Part shown: one piece after another, positions 1 through 12,704 of the stretch
Layout: every line of letters starts with the position of its first letter
How positions within the stretch are numbered: position 1 is the stretch's first letter
Source of the DNA: Kryptolebias marmoratus
Lineage: Eukaryota; Chordata; Actinopteri; Cyprinodontiformes; Rivulidae
Assembly (NCBI RefSeq): GCF_001649575.2
Contig: NC_051451.1
Span: forward strand, 19,682,045-19,746,044
Length of the DNA stretch: 64,000 nucleotides
Direction of reading: 5' to 3'
Program-made: the position numbers and the translations under genes
Notes under the pieces: generated by a model
Seen by the model: the letters and a program-made list of their open reading frames with translations, nothing else
Databases searched by the model: none
What the model was told of the DNA's origin: nothing

Positions 1-76
1 TTATGGTAATGGTTAGAGATATGTGCTGGAAATGATTACAACTAAATGTCCTCTGAAGGGATGAAAACATGGCTTT

Positions 77-81
77 GTGTG

Positions 82-112
<31 letters not shown>
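77..112. repeat. (GT)n microsatellite, interrupted
   Basis: A GT run of about 36 bp with one T interruption (GTTT). Alternating purine-pyrimidine; no gene significance. Confidence 0.95.
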
Positions 113-580
113 AATCAAGAGCCAAGCATCCTAATGAAGCCTAATAGAGCCTTCTTCACCACATCTGTCACTGTGTGAATGGCTACCAGCCTTTCAGCCT
201 CAGTCATCCCTATTAACTCCCACCGACTTCACCTATCACCCCCGCTGGTAAATACTATAAGCCCTGACTGCTTGAGTACTGTAAGGCGGCGTGGCGGGGA
301 GTTGATCATTTCTGTGTATATCTCATGTTTGTGGAGGTATGGGGACTGTTTCTGGCAGGTGGATGTATTTATTATTAGGGGAACAATATCAGTCTGCAAC
401 GAGTTTCTTACCAAATATATCACCCTTCTAACATCCTTCTTTTCACTTTTTGCTATTTGAACGTGTTTTCGTAACTTGCAGTTTTGTCATAGCCACATGT
501 GCTTTTTATACAATATGTTGCACTAGTGTCAAAGTGATTATGTGTGTGTACGTGCACATTTGAATGTGTGTGTTGTAATA

Positions 581-730
581 GGTGCCCCCCGTAGCCTTCC
601 CTTGTGCCAGGCCTTTAGCGCAGCCCTGTTTGCATAATTATGCTAATTCATTGTGCCATAGTGCTAATTAGACCTTGTTAGACAATAGCGCTAGACTGGG
701 AGCTGGCAGGCATGCACACACATCCGCAGC
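581..730. promoter_or_regulatory. candidate regulatory island with POU/homeodomain palindrome
   Basis: A non-repetitive, GC-balanced block in AT-rich intron. It contains a perfect 12-bp palindrome GCATAATTATGC at 632-643. Two more GCTAATT cores follow at 642-648 and 663-669, so three homeodomain/POU-type cores lie within 40 bp. No ORF or transposon similarity explains it. Enhancer function is inferred from texture and motifs only. Confidence 0.35.
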
Positions 731-3339
731 CACACGCTCACTCAGACTGTTGTGTCAATGACAAGATTTGCAGTCCCCCTCTGCGCTGTTTATAACATGC
801 TTTCTATAGAAATCACTCTCCACTGGTGTGCTCTGGACTGAGCTCAGGTGTCTCTTACGATTTTGATTTAAACCAGTGGAACAAAATCGATGCGATGAGA
901 GAATATCACACATGCTTTTTGGAAATGTATTACTGACGTTTTTTTTTTCCTCAGAAGCAGTTATTATTAGCTCTTTTGTCGGCAGTTTATTATGTTATTA
1001 AAACCTCTACTTGTGCTCTCATTTTGTATTGTGATATAATCATTATTTCCACCTTATTTTTCTTTGTGATCATGTGATTGTCAATTCAGATTCATAAAAT
1101 ATCACATTAAATGCGTTTAAGATATTTTCTAGTATTAAAAGTCACTCTTTTTACAACATTAGAAGGAACTAATAGTCTCAAGAGTTTTTTTTTAACCATT
1201 TCCTCATGCTTTAAAAATCAGGACACACCAACCTGGTTGAAGTTTAATTCACTAGGAACAATAAAAAAGCCTTATTTGTAAAGGAGTTTAGTTGCTGTTC
1301 AGCTTCATGTGGTTTGAGAGGATTTAAGCTACATTTATGACAAGCTATCCCCAAAACGATAAGTGATTTTTGTTGGTTGTTGTTAATTTGATGCTGGAAA
1401 GATTATCTTGTAGCATAAAAAAACAAACAAACAAAAAAACAAAAATGGCTTGGTTAGCATGCCTCAGATGAACCAAGTATTTTAGACAAAGCACAATTAA
1501 AGACAATTTTTCATATTTGCTATTGTATGTTTGGTACAGTTGGTTAGAAATGACAGACAGAAAATGCTGCAACAATAATGCTCAAGAGCATTTTTAGCCA
1601 GTGCCATAGTAATTGTTTCTAGGTCTATAATTTAGCCACTAAACATAAAAGACAGTCACACAGTAAGTGGATGTGGCTTTTTAACTGAGCACGTACATGT
1701 GCATGTAGCGTGTGTGCGTGGCACAGGAGTGGGGGTTGGTGATATTGCAAGCAAGACTTGAGTGGCTTGAGGGCACATTGAAAGAGTCGCCGGTTGACTT
1801 AATTGGAAGTAATTGATTTTTGCTTCTGAAGCCATGTCTTCTCTATCCATGCACCGGAGGAAACAAGAAACTAAGACTTGCCTGGAGTAGTGTTGGATGT
1901 TAGAAGCTTCTTGACACTCGAGAACTAAACAGTTGCCACACTTGGACAATATCTCAGCACAACTTGATGCTAATGTACAAACGCAGACATGAATGTTTTT
2001 GCATGTGCCTGGTTCTGTCCCCTGCAGTTAACTGGCATTATGACTGTGAACAAAAAAAAAAGGAGGGATTGAAGGTGAGCTGCTGGGTGTAACTTTGCTC
2101 AGGGAGCTGTTTTTTTTTCTTCTTCTTCCTGTTATAGCGGGCAATTGCTTATCTGAATTTGTGCCAAACTGAGAGTTGTTGCGTACTGTTACCGGTAAGC
2201 GTTAAGGATTAGGTTCAGGAAATGAGTAGAGCGTTAAAGGGTGCTTCCCTGCCCAGTGCTTTTGCATTGTCACCACTGCTAATACTCAGCTAATTACAAG
2301 GACATACTTTAACAGCAAGCTCAGCTATAAGCCTCATCTCCCTCCACTTCATTCTTTCCTTTTCTTAGGTAACCCCTTCAGCTTAGAATCTGGGGGTGAG
2401 GTGAAAGAGAAAAAGAAAAAGAGAGAGTAATAACAGGCCCCCCCCTCCTCCCTAAAAGCTCTCCCTCCCTCTGGACGGATATAATTATTGGATTTTTCTC
2501 CATTTAAAGCACCCAACCCCTATATACCCCTCCTAGCAATGTGTTCCTATGGTGTTTAATCTCAGCATAGGGGGGGATAGCCCAACCATGTAACACATGC
2601 ACAAAGAAACAGTGCATGAGAAGAGATGTCACTGAGTTGTGATTACCAGTTTGAACGTAGTGCAATCTAAAAGTCCACATCACGGACACCAAATATATCC
2701 CACTCTGTCTTACTCTTTTTAGTTCATTAAATATATTATTTTCACATTTAAAGTTTGAACATTTACACACCCAATAAAAGTACATTACATCTGAAATAAA
2801 AAGGCATCTTGGTCTGCAGATAGTTACAGGTTATTAGTTGCTATGCCAAACCTCAAGGTAATTGTTGCAAGACCTTTTTTTTCAACCTGTCAGAATATAA
2901 GCTTTACATAATATCTTGAATAATTCACTTCAGTCAAGACTAAAAACATTGTAATTTTAAAGCTATAAAAGTTAAAAATTTCCCCTCTTATTATTGGTAG
3001 TTATAGTATTTAATCTTGATTGCAGACTTTTGAGCTACCTTTAGTGTAAAACCTTTTGCACCAGCCCTTATTTTTTTATTTTTATCATCTCCAGCAGCCA
3101 CAATCATGAATAACACTTTAGGCATAACTACACTGAGAAAGGTGGACATTTACTCAATACTGCTTCATAAGTTGGATTAATTTATGTACTTAGAACACTG
3201 GCAAAAACAGTAAAGATTAGCCTTCATTAAAATGTTCATATTAACTCTCCACGTGCATTTTGTTAGCCTGTTATGTACACTATAAATAGACAATAATGTA
3301 TTGATCTGTGTTTAGTGAGCTGTTTTTGGGTAATCTTTT
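731..3339. other. unremarkable intron
   Basis: AT-rich sequence with short homopolymer runs (T at about 940, 1185 and 2110; A at about 2050). There is a pyrimidine-rich stretch at about 2430-2475. I recognise no coding exon, transposon or RNA gene here. Confidence 0.6.
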
Positions 3340-3781
3340 GTGTTAGGTTTTATGGTCATGTTCTCACTTGAGTTTCTGTAGTTCTGTTATCCTCGTGTTA
3401 AAGTTTATTCCCTGTGTTTCTTTATGCTCCTCTATAGTAGTGTTCCCAGTGCCTTCCTGTGTTCTCTGCCACCTCTCAGTAATTTTCCTCAGTCCGGCCA
3501 CGCCCATCCTCACCTGTCCCTGGTTTCCATTAGTCACACCTGCAGCTCATTTCCCCATCAGCTCCAGCCTTATGTCCAGTCTTTTCCATCTCCTCCCCAG
3601 TGGTTCAGTTCAGTGGTTCATGCTGCAGTCAGGTTCTGTCCTTGTATCTCCCTGTGGTCTTTGCAGTCTTTCGTTTTAGTGTTTGATGCCACGTCCGCCT
3701 TTTGTTTTTGAATTTTGTTGTTGTTTGAATCTCCTCCTGGGATCAAAGCAATCTTCAAGCCGTGACAAAAAAAAAAAAAAG
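3340..3781 (+). repeat. dispersed retro-repeat ending in poly(A)
   Basis: A pyrimidine-rich block of the style of common fish dispersed repeats. It includes a 'CACACCTGCAGCTCATTTCC'-like segment and ends in CTCCTGGGATC, then CCGTGAC, followed by 14 A residues (3768-3781). It shows the architecture seen in reverse at 12705-13080. The frames of 95 and 103 codons over it (3368-3711) are chance. The class (SINE-like or LTR-derived) is not resolved from the sequence. Confidence 0.6.
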
Positions 3782-4819
3782 TATACACAAACTTGAATGT
3801 GCAGAGTGGGCTTCCATTAGAGAGCGATTAGCGTATGGTAGTTAATTTGGCTCTCTTCCCACTTGTACCCATCAAGTGCACCATTGTGTACTTCCAAAGG
3901 CACGAGTGCTTGAGTGTGTTTGTTTATGCATGTGCAAATCTGTATGTGTAAATCCCTAATGATGTTTTAAAACAAATAGATGATTAATGTGATTAGTGTG
4001 GTGGTTGGAAGTGGAGCAGCTATGGTAAATGGCTACATGGCCATATGGGAATAGGCTTTTGGCTTCTCTCCAAACACTTGTGTTTGTAGTGCTTTCCCAT
4101 TTTGTGCTGGTTTCACCATAGTTAGCAGAAATGCAAAGATTTTTTAAAAACTTAATCTACAGAGACTCCATCACAAGAGATTTAGTGGTTTAGTGCTATG
4201 GTGCAGGTATTGCAAAACATTTCCAGATGTTCTTTGTCTACGACAGAGTGGTCAGAGGTGTTTTCGTGCTGAATGGAAGACCTATAGGCAGATGATGTAA
4301 AATTTTATTTTTTCTATTTCATGCTTTCTATTAAAAACAAACAAACATTGGTGCAAAAAAACATTTGTGGAACAAAATGTGACTTTTAAGAATGCCAGTT
4401 TACTTGTATTTTATTGCAGGCTTATTGATGCAGTCTGTGTTCTTAGGTTGCAGTCTCAGATTTACATCAGTACTCGTAGTGGCTTTGACTTTGTGGTTTA
4501 AATTACAGTGCCACATGGGCGCAACATATTTCTTTACATTGCTATGTGTACCCAGAATGACTAAAAATGATCAATAAATCAACATAATGCATTGGAATTA
4601 TTGGTACTTAGGACTATTTAGTCAAAAGCTCCTCTAGAGAAGCGGATCAGCTGCTTGTCAGCCTTCAGCATGTCAGCGTGTCTTTTTTGAAAAGACTAAT
4701 GTGTTTGCTATTTAGCTAAAGAGCCATTAACTTGCTTTGTGACTCACTGTACAGCTTTAATGCACAAACTGCTAAAGTCACTTCTTCACTCTGTCAGTCT
4801 CTCTCGGTCTGGAGACTCT
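3782..4819. other. unremarkable intron
   Basis: AT-rich, no recognisable exon or mobile element. Short GT-rich phrases at about 3920-3950 only. Confidence 0.6.
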
Positions 4820-4935
4820 CTAAATAGCCCCACAGGGGCCTTTAACTGTCAGTTGGCTGTGCTAATGCTAGGTGTTGACGGTAATTGATGTGCTACATGC
4901 TAATGTTAGCAAGTGTAGGGCTCTGAGGGGAAGTT
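4820..4935. promoter_or_regulatory. candidate regulatory island, repeated GCTAATG cores
   Basis: GC-balanced unique sequence. GCTAATGCTA lies at 4861-4870, GTAATTGATG at 4881-4890, and a second GCTAATG inside the imperfect palindrome GCTAATGTTAGC at 4899-4910. This is several homeodomain-type cores in 50 bp. Function inferred. Confidence 0.3.
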
Positions 4936-6047
4936 AACTGATTTTCAAGTACCCCCCTGGGAAACTGCCCTAACTGCTAACTGCTGCAGCATATCTCTGG
5001 GGCTCCAAGCTGAGGAAACGGCAGATTTGAAAACAAACTGCTTTAATATGTCATAGCTTTACTTCATTTTTTAAGAACTTTTTGGGAATCAGGCTGTCTG
5101 AATTTTGCTTTAGACTTTTGGTACAGCTAGAGGACTTAGCCGTTGGCCATAAAACTGAAATGTGTGTGGTTTATATTTTATTATTAAGTACTAAAAAGTG
5201 AATATTTAGATATATTAATTACCTGTAATATGAACTCATGTGGCTTTTGATATGGTTTCATCCTATTTTTAGATCTACTCTTCTGTCTCTTGTTTTTTCA
5301 CCTCGTATATGTACACACACACGCACACACACATCTTTCTCATACTGTGTCTCTATCTGTCCACAGCAGGCCATGGCGCCACACACTTTTGTGCCTGCCC
5401 ACTGAGGCTGAAATAGACTCTCTTTGACTCTCTTTTTTTTCTGTCGCTCACACATGCAGTGAGCATAGGGAGGAGAATAAAAGCTATTAGATGTTGTGAC
5501 TGAGCTCTGAAGATTGAGATCACTTTTTTTCATATTTATAAAACCAACAAGCCACACTTAACTGCATTATATTAGCATTATACATTTGCAGTGATTAGAA
5601 ACTTGAATACACCAACTACAGTCCAAATAGTTTTGTAGAAATTTCTAAATATAATTACAATATATCCAGATAATTTATAAAAATAGCTAAATGATTAAAT
5701 CAAATGAATGCACATACTGTATAATATATGGGATGTTGCTTTTTTGCTTCTATTGTAAATGGGTTTTGTTTTTTGACTAACTTTTAACAGGCATTTTTCA
5801 GGGCTTTAGATATTTTTTTCAGTATATTTGTAATGACTGAGGTATTCAAATAATAAGTGATTCTAAATTATTATGTGCAGCATCGTTCAGAATGAATATT
5901 ATAGGCCTCTTTAAAGAGCTAATTGCTACACATCAAGAGTTTTGATCGTAGGCTTTTCCTAATACTATTCAATCTGTAGTGGGGAAAAAACAAACAAATT
6001 TGAAATATATCTTCAGAAATAATCTGGATCTCCTATTACTGACAAAT

Positions 6048-6078
6048 ACTATTTATTTATTTATTTATTTATTTTTTA
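6048..6078. repeat. (TTTA)n microsatellite
   Basis: About seven tandem TTTA units followed by a T run, lying immediately before AT-rich unique sequence. Confidence 0.9.
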
Positions 6079-6164
6079 TTAAGGACAACACATAAAAATA
6101 AAAATAGCATTCCTCAAAGGAATTCATATCTCAAAGTTGACAACAAACACCTTGTACAATCCAT

Positions 6165-6445
6165 GTACTAGTGTTGGTCAGTCTAAGCTACTACCACACC
6201 AAATATTGGGTTTATTTCTTTAAAACTGACTGAGTTAGCCATTTTTTGTTGTTTTTTTAAAGTCAGTTTGCAGCAGCAGCTATCTTGAATCAAGTTAACT
6301 GTAAAAGTTCATCAATTGTAGATATACATTCAGTGAATACTTTCTGCAAGTTTCATTACAACCTGTCCAGTGGTTCACGAGATATTTTGCCAACAAACAG
6401 ATAAACAAACACCTACACATGCAGACACAGATGCCCACCTTTAGT
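6165..6445. repeat. copy of an unclassified dispersed repeat (family A)
   Basis: It shares ordered phrases with 15265-15790: 'CTACCACACCAAAT', a 'GACTGA(G/A)TTA..AGCCA' segment, a 'CAGC..CAGC' segment, 'TTCAT..GTAGA', and a terminal 'GTTCACGAGATATTTTGCCAAC' run into CAGATAAACAAACA. The family, common in teleosts as I recall, ends with a receptor-like 'gtttgtgagatatttt' phrase and an ACAGACA-type simple tail. Transposon class unknown. Confidence 0.7.
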
Positions 6446-6714
6446 GTTGGCAAAATATAATAACGATAAATATAGTGACTGTTTAAAAACTGTGGTGCAC
6501 AGCAGAGCATCAACTTACTGTGTTGGCGCTGCAGGTTCTAATTTACCTGAATTGTTGGTAACATCTTCCCTTATTGCTTTCCAGACTGTGATGTGCTTCT
6601 TCCCTCCCTCTCTGGCCTACCTCTTGCTCTCTCCACCCACCAGTGATTGCACAATCTTCCATCACAACCACAATCATAACAGCCCAGAATCTGTACCAGT
6701 GTGTGACCCTCACC

Positions 6715-6758
6715 AACACACACACACACACACACTCACACGCACGCACGCACACGCG
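6715..6758. repeat. (CA)n / CACG microsatellite
   Basis: CA repeat grading into CGCACGCACGCACACGCG. It generates spurious open frames on both strands. Confidence 0.95.
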
Positions 6759-6764
6759 TCCTCG

Positions 6765-6900
6765 AGGAGGAATACAGTTGGAGCTTTTATGCTGCTTTCC
6801 CAAGTGGCTGTTTTCGAGCGCAGCCACAATGGAGGGCCTAATGTGGATTTGTTTAGAGAGCTGGTTAATTGGAGTAGGATGCTGTAATTGCACCTCTTTT
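6765..6900. promoter_or_regulatory. candidate regulatory island
   Basis: GC-balanced block directly right of the CA repeat, with CACAATGG (Sox-type core), GGTTAATTGG and CTGTAATTGC homeodomain-type cores. The long frames across it arise from the neighbouring microsatellite. Function inferred. Confidence 0.3.
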
Positions 6901-9491
6901 GCGGTGTGTGTTTGCACTTGTTTGGATGTGTGTATGTCACCTGGCCTTTGTTTGGACTGTGTGTGTGGGAAAACATTTGCTCAGCTATAGCTACACTACA
7001 CAAACACTATAAGCTACATAACGCACACGTAAGAGGTGTGAAGTGCTTTAGCACAGAACAGGAGAGAAACTGAGAGATGGAGAAAATGCATAAATATAAC
7101 ACTCTGTAATAAGTACAAACGACTGTATGTTCATGGTGCCCAGCACAAGTTATGCTATGCTTCTGTGTATTCTTCTCTCTCTCTTTTTGTCAGAGCTGTC
7201 CCCCAGTTGGGGGTGCTGTAAGTCCTTGTATGTCTCTGCTATGGCTCCTTGTATGTGTGTGTTTGTGTAAAAATCTCTGCCAGTCACAGAACTAAAACTG
7301 TTTTAGAATGTGTGTTTACATTCACAGATGAACACTAAACCCAGATACTGTTTATGCATTGAACTTTTCTGCCCAAGACTTATGTCAAATCCGCTTGTCT
7401 TAGTTGCAGCAATCACTTTTCAACTTTTGTTCGCACAAGATGGACCATTGAGATTACAATAGCTCAGTGCCAAGCATGACAATTATGTGCAGTTGTGTAT
7501 ACACTGTGATTTTTACAGTCACACAATCTCACTTCTGCAAAGTGAGCTCACAGTGGCCCCAAAAAGGAGATCGTCAGATTCAAAAGGCTGCAACTTTGCT
7601 GAATCTGTTTATAAATCATCCTGACACTTGATTTACCAAAGCCCAACACATAGTTCTATCATATTATTAATTTAGGCAAATCTTAAAAAAGGAAAGTACA
7701 GGTTTTGCGATATCTGTACTACAGAAGTTTTGAAGTAAGTTTTATCAAGTCCCTACTTTCTGAACATCATTTCTATGTGCATTAGTTTTTGTTTTTTTTA
7801 CCCTCCCTGTTAACTTTAAGTCTATCCCGTTCTCTTTTAGGCTCAGATTAACATCAGCGTGGGTTTTTCTGTGTAAGTGAAAAAACATGGCATTCCCTAT
7901 GTGGGCCACAGACCTAATACTAATCCATAGTTGCCGTTCAAACCCATTCTCATCCTCCAAACACACATAAACATACTGTGTACACCACAGGGCTTTACTG
8001 ATCAATAGAAAATAAGCGACATTTACGTTTGCATGTCTGCTAAAGGACATGAACGGGGCCAGGAAGGTCTGCCTCAATGTCTTCTGCATTTATTTTTTAT
8101 TGTTTGGCACTATGATTAAAGAAAGTGATCTTTTTTTTTGTTTGTGTAAGCGTATGCGTTTTCCCTGTCGTTGCCTATGTGTACTCCTGTGTGTGTTCAT
8201 CTGTTTTCAGGGTCAGTCTAAATGGATGTATTATTAGTAACCATTCTGAGTTTGGTCACTGAAGTTCTCAAGCAAGGCAATCAGATCACTTAAGAGACTA
8301 CTTGGTCTATGGCCTAAAGGTTCCTGCCTCTCCTTGTATGTCTCTTTCTCTTTCTAGTATCCTTTAATGCCTCTTTCCAGCACACACAAAAAACCCCAGC
8401 AGCCATGGCCATCACCCCTTATCTCTTCTCTCTGCACTCTGCCTCTTCTCTTCTCTACTACCTCTGTCCTTTACCTCCATGGGGGGAAAAGGACAAGGTC
8501 ATGAAGATAAACATAGAAAAGTGAAAGTGGATGAGGGACACACACACAGAGCTGAAATGAACCATATCATTTGGACATTAGCCTCCGGGCAACTGTGGTG
8601 AGAGACTCACTAGCCTAGTGAATAATGCCCAATGGTGTATACAGCATTATTTAGCTGTAGTTACCTAGCTGTCTTTGACAAACATTTACTAGGAGAAAAG
8701 TCAACACAGTTTCTTCCAGCTATAAATCCTCTTTGTTTTTAGTCAGTTAATTGTTTCTGCAGGGGCCAGTTATTGAACAGAAGAGTCACATATTAGTTTC
8801 GGCAACATTATTCAAAACTATTTAGATCATTTAAGTCTGAATAATGCAGCCACTAAACATTGTTGCAAACCTAACACACCTCTCTGTCGCAACAGCAAGA
8901 GCTTCTACCTGAAGGACACTTCGCCCACCATGCTGCAAAAACTTCACACCAACAACTTAAAGAACAAAACTATGAGCTCAAGCTGTTAAACCAGGCATGT
9001 TTCTATCAGTCTAGTAACCATGGAACAACCTTTGTTGTCCTACGTATGCAGTTTCAATGATATCTAGCATAACATGCACTGGCCTCTCCAGCTGCTGACC
9101 ATTCAGGATCAAAACAACTATTATGTAGTTATGCTCCACCTATACTTTGTGGTCCGAGTGTGATCAGGTTCTTTAACAGCCGGTATTGCAGTTAGAAAGA
9201 TGTTTACTCTCACTATTATGTGCCCACTCCCAGGAATTCTGTAAAACGTTTCATAACTGTTGATACAAACTGTCAGTGCAAACTCGTTTTTGACTAAAAC
9301 ACACTGACATACAGCGCTATGGAAAATGGATGTCGTTCTTGAGGTCTGCCAGTTAGACATACTGTATAGCATTGTATCCATGAGTTTAAACTCTGAGTGG
9401 TGCCTTGTTGCTGCAAGCTATTCTTGAGGTCTAACAGAAGGAAACTGTTTTATAGAGGCCTTTGTGAACAATGACCATGTTGTTTGATTCA
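6901..9491. other. unremarkable intron
   Basis: Mixed AT-rich sequence with scattered GT phrases. A pyrimidine-rich patch lies at about 8325-8480. The frame on the minus strand at 7745-8089 has no family resemblance I can name. No exon or transposon recognised. Confidence 0.55.
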
Positions 9492-9494
9492 TCA

Positions 9495-9600
9495 TCTAGA
9501 TAGATAAATAGATAGGTAGACAGATAGAAAGAGAGATAGAACTTTATTGATCCCACAGACTCCTTCAGGAATACTGAAGGATACTGTAAGAAATACACAA
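9495..9600 (-). mobile_element. 3' tail of a LINE/SINE with ATCT-type simple repeat
   Basis: A GATA-rich simple repeat (TAGATAGATAAATAGATAGG...) leads into ACTTTATTGATCCCACAG. Read on the minus strand, this is the 'GGGATCAATAAAGT-ATCTATCT' terminus typical of fish non-LTR elements. An 8-bp hairpin (TCCTTCAG/CTGAAGGA, 9561-9581) follows. Only the tail survives, so the family is not assigned. Confidence 0.65.
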
Positions 9601-9831
9601 TGAAAGACTTTTAAATAGATATGTGTGAAAATAAACACCAAGTGATTTTGATGAAAACATGCTTCAAACACAGCAGAGTATGTAATTGGGATAAAGGACA
9701 CAAAATGAGATGAACGAGATGAAGACGCAACAGAAGAGAATGTCTAATAGAGATATATCAATACACTGATAGATGTGTTATCCATTGTGCTGCCATTGAA
9801 CAGCAGCAGCATGAGTTTGGCAGTAGCCCAT

Positions 9832-9862
9832 GCACACACACCCACACACACTCACACACACA
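9832..9862. repeat. (CA)n microsatellite, interrupted
   Basis: CACACACCCACACACACTCACACACACA-type run. Confidence 0.9.
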
Positions 9863-9867
9863 TGCTG

Positions 9868-10315
9868 TGCCTCCAGTGGGGATGTAATAGATGGTGTGAG
9901 TGTATTAGTCGCTACAGTCCAAGTGTTAAGTGCTGGCCTGGTGTGTGTGAGATCGATGACAGCCAGGCGACCCCTCATTCTGACACACACATAGACACAC
10001 AAAGTGCTGTGACACATAGCCTAGGGTCAGGGTTCATACGCAAACATATCCATCTCTAAAACACACATAGACATTTTTGTCTCTCTGTGTGTATGTGTGT
10101 AGATATATAGATGTATCAAAAACACTTTGTGTCTGTTACACACACACTTTCACACACTGCCATACATATACCCATCTTGTCCTAAGAGCGCAGGGAGGGG
10201 CCTGCTGTCAAGCACCGGTGGTCCATCGATACTTGGGCAGAGCACTAATGCCTGCTGTCTGCTGATGGACGCTGGCCTGCCTCCAGGGACCATTAGACTC
10301 AATGGGACAGAGACA
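9868..10315. promoter_or_regulatory. candidate regulatory islands (two blocks)
   Basis: Two unique GC-balanced blocks, about 9868-9985 and 10185-10315, are separated by CA-rich simple sequence. The second contains CACCGGTGG, ATCGAT, and GGACCATTAGACTCAATGGG. No coding family is recognised in any frame. Regulatory role inferred from texture only. Confidence 0.25.
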
Positions 10316-12229
10316 AACACACACACATACACACATTACACCAAAATGAAACACATAAACAAACGTACTACTTTGATGCACCCTGAAATCATAGTATTTG
10401 GAGGCTCATACACCAACAATACAGTACGTAGACTAAATACGTAACTAAACATCTGTAGTTTGATATGTTCAATTTTTATGCTGCATTTTTATAATAAGAA
10501 AATATGAAAAAAAAGAAAACTACCAGGAATGACAGTGATTATTGATAATTGTTTTATATGTAACTGACAGGGAAATCCTAAAATAGATGCTGTCAACATT
10601 GCGTGTTTTGTTGGGCACTGCACATTTATTATTGGAACATAGTAATGTACATGCTAAGCTAAGATGTCATATTGTAACCATACACATTGATCCTTAAAAA
10701 AAAAAAGTAAAAATATACCGGAAAAGATAAATTAAAATGATGATGATTTTCTCAAAAATACAGGAACTTTTAATTCTAAGGTCTTTAGAACATGTCAGAA
10801 ACTCCCAAGTTCCTATGTTTAAGATTTTCCACAGACTGAGTGAATATATTTATTATACATCGACTGTACATGGCAGTTATATACCGAGAGTAAATTCTAA
10901 CCTAATTTATTGCTCATTTTTCATTTAAGAAAGCATTAAATCTTTGGGTTGCATGTATTTGTGCACTGACTAAAAATGCGTCCTTACATGTTTAATGCTT
11001 TATGAGAAGGGGTTCCATAATTTTACATCAATCAAACAAAGTAATGGCCAACATCTGAAAGTACAAAACTGTGAAAGAAAAACACAAATAAATAAATAAG
11101 ATAAAACTAGAAGCTGAACTGTAGAAATAACCACTAGACTAGAAAAATGTGGTGTTGCAAATAATCATCAATAACACATACTAAATGTTGAAAACAAAAT
11201 TACTTTAGATGAGTGAAAATGAAGATCCCAGGAAACCCTGACACTTCAGTGCCACCATGTTCCACACTGCATGGTTGGTCAAAAAGTAAAAAAAATAAAA
11301 TAGAAGTTCCAAAATATAATAAAGGTAAAGCAGAATGAAACCTTAGCAGAACCTAAGTCCCCTTGCTGGTTAATTTAAACATGCCAAGAACTATATCTGT
11401 GCTAATCTGTGATGAATTTGTTATTGGAGGAGTGTATGATTGTGTTCCACACATACTCATCCTTTTTCTTGTCTTGAACCAGGCAGTTGGGTCTTTAGGT
11501 CATCAGCATTCAAATAAAATCACCAGACTGCCGCAGGATCAACTGCTGTGTTCTGATCTTTTTGCTCGACTATCCATCAAACTGCAATCCAGGCACAATT
11601 AGACTTATTCTTGTCTACTTTACCGTGGCTCTATGGTCCTTTTCTTCGTTCTTTTTTCCAGACCCCTAGTATCTGCAGCTCCCTTAAATCCATCCAATTG
11701 AACACTCTCACAGATTCGTATTACTCACCGAGTGTCAAGCTCTGCACCTTTTTAGGCGAATTAGCTGAACAACAGATGCTCTGCAGTGTGTGAAAGAGAA
11801 GAAGATGAGTGAACAGATGCGTGGGAAAGTTTGAAGTGGGAGTGCAGCTAATCCACCTGTGTGAACGTTATGGGTGTAAATTATTCACTTAAGCCATATT
11901 ATAATTAAATACAAAATGCTTAGTCAAAGTTTACAAACCAGTTGATGTGCCAGATTGGCAAACACAAAGCTATACAGAGATCTAATGTTAACATTAATTA
12001 TTGCTTAGCCACTTGGCTCTTTAGCTGATAGCACAAATTTATTTGGTAAAAACATGTTCAGTTGCTAACTTAAACTTCATAAACTTATTAAGTCCATTAT
12101 TTTCACCTGAAAAGCAGCTAAATATACACCCTATGTTATTCTGTTAGCAATTAGAGATGAAAATTTAACTGTTTATACCATCACACTTGGACTAATAACT
12201 AAGCTAAGACCCTGTTACAGGACCTCTTG
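10316..12229. other. unremarkable intron
   Basis: AT-rich, with an A-run at about 10695-10706. No exon or named repeat recognised. Confidence 0.55.
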
Positions 12230-12700
12230 TCAGTTGTCTCAAAACTCTACAGGATTTAGGACTCAGTTCAAAATCAGTTCATCTTTAACAGTCAAGCTCC
12301 TACTTAAAATTTTTTTAACTCCGTTTTAGACCTTTTGGTTTTCTTTTCTTGGCCTTCTAGGGGTTCCTCGCTCTTAGATTTAAGGAAACTATGGTTTTGG
12401 TGTCTGGGGTCCATACTATGGACCCCTCCAGGAGTGAGGATGATAAGCTCTCTTGGGTACTTTAAAGTCCGGCTAAAGATCCACCTCTTTTCAAGCTGTT
12501 TTTGTATCAGACCCACCTGATTCAGGAAACTGGTTTGCATTGTTTCAAGTTTTGACATTGTTTTTCCATTTGCCTTTGTTTCACTAAGTTTCTTGTTTAT
12601 TTTGCCTCAAATGTTGTTTTTAATCTTTTTCTTTCAGCTGGTATTTTATGTGGAGCCCTTTTGTAAGTCAGCTTTTAAAAGGTGCTTTTTAAATAATTAT
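12230..12700 (+). mobile_element. L2-like LINE 3' end, decayed
   Basis: The right half encodes, in broken frame, a phrase resembling the C-terminus of fish L2-type reverse transcriptases ('F-K-V-R-L-K-I-H-L-F-S-S'; DNA 12461-12505). An untranslated tail follows and ends in 'TTGTAAGTCAGCTTTTAAAAGGTGCTTTTTAAATAA', matching the usual 'GTAAAGC..CTTTGAAAAGGTGCTATATAAATAA' terminus. Stops interrupt every frame, so it is a dead 5'-truncated copy. The left part (12230-12420) is assigned with less confidence. Confidence 0.6.
12406..12426. repeat. perfect 10-bp inverted repeat, 1-nt spacer
   Basis: GGGGTCCATA, C, TATGGACCCC, lying within the decayed LINE-like stretch. No recognised function. Confidence 0.9.
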
Positions 12701-12704
12701 CAGG

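Noticed and set aside
6444..6887. 147-codon frame and its overlapping minus-strand frames
   Set aside because: Driven by the CA/CACG microsatellite (His-Thr repeats); no domain recognised.
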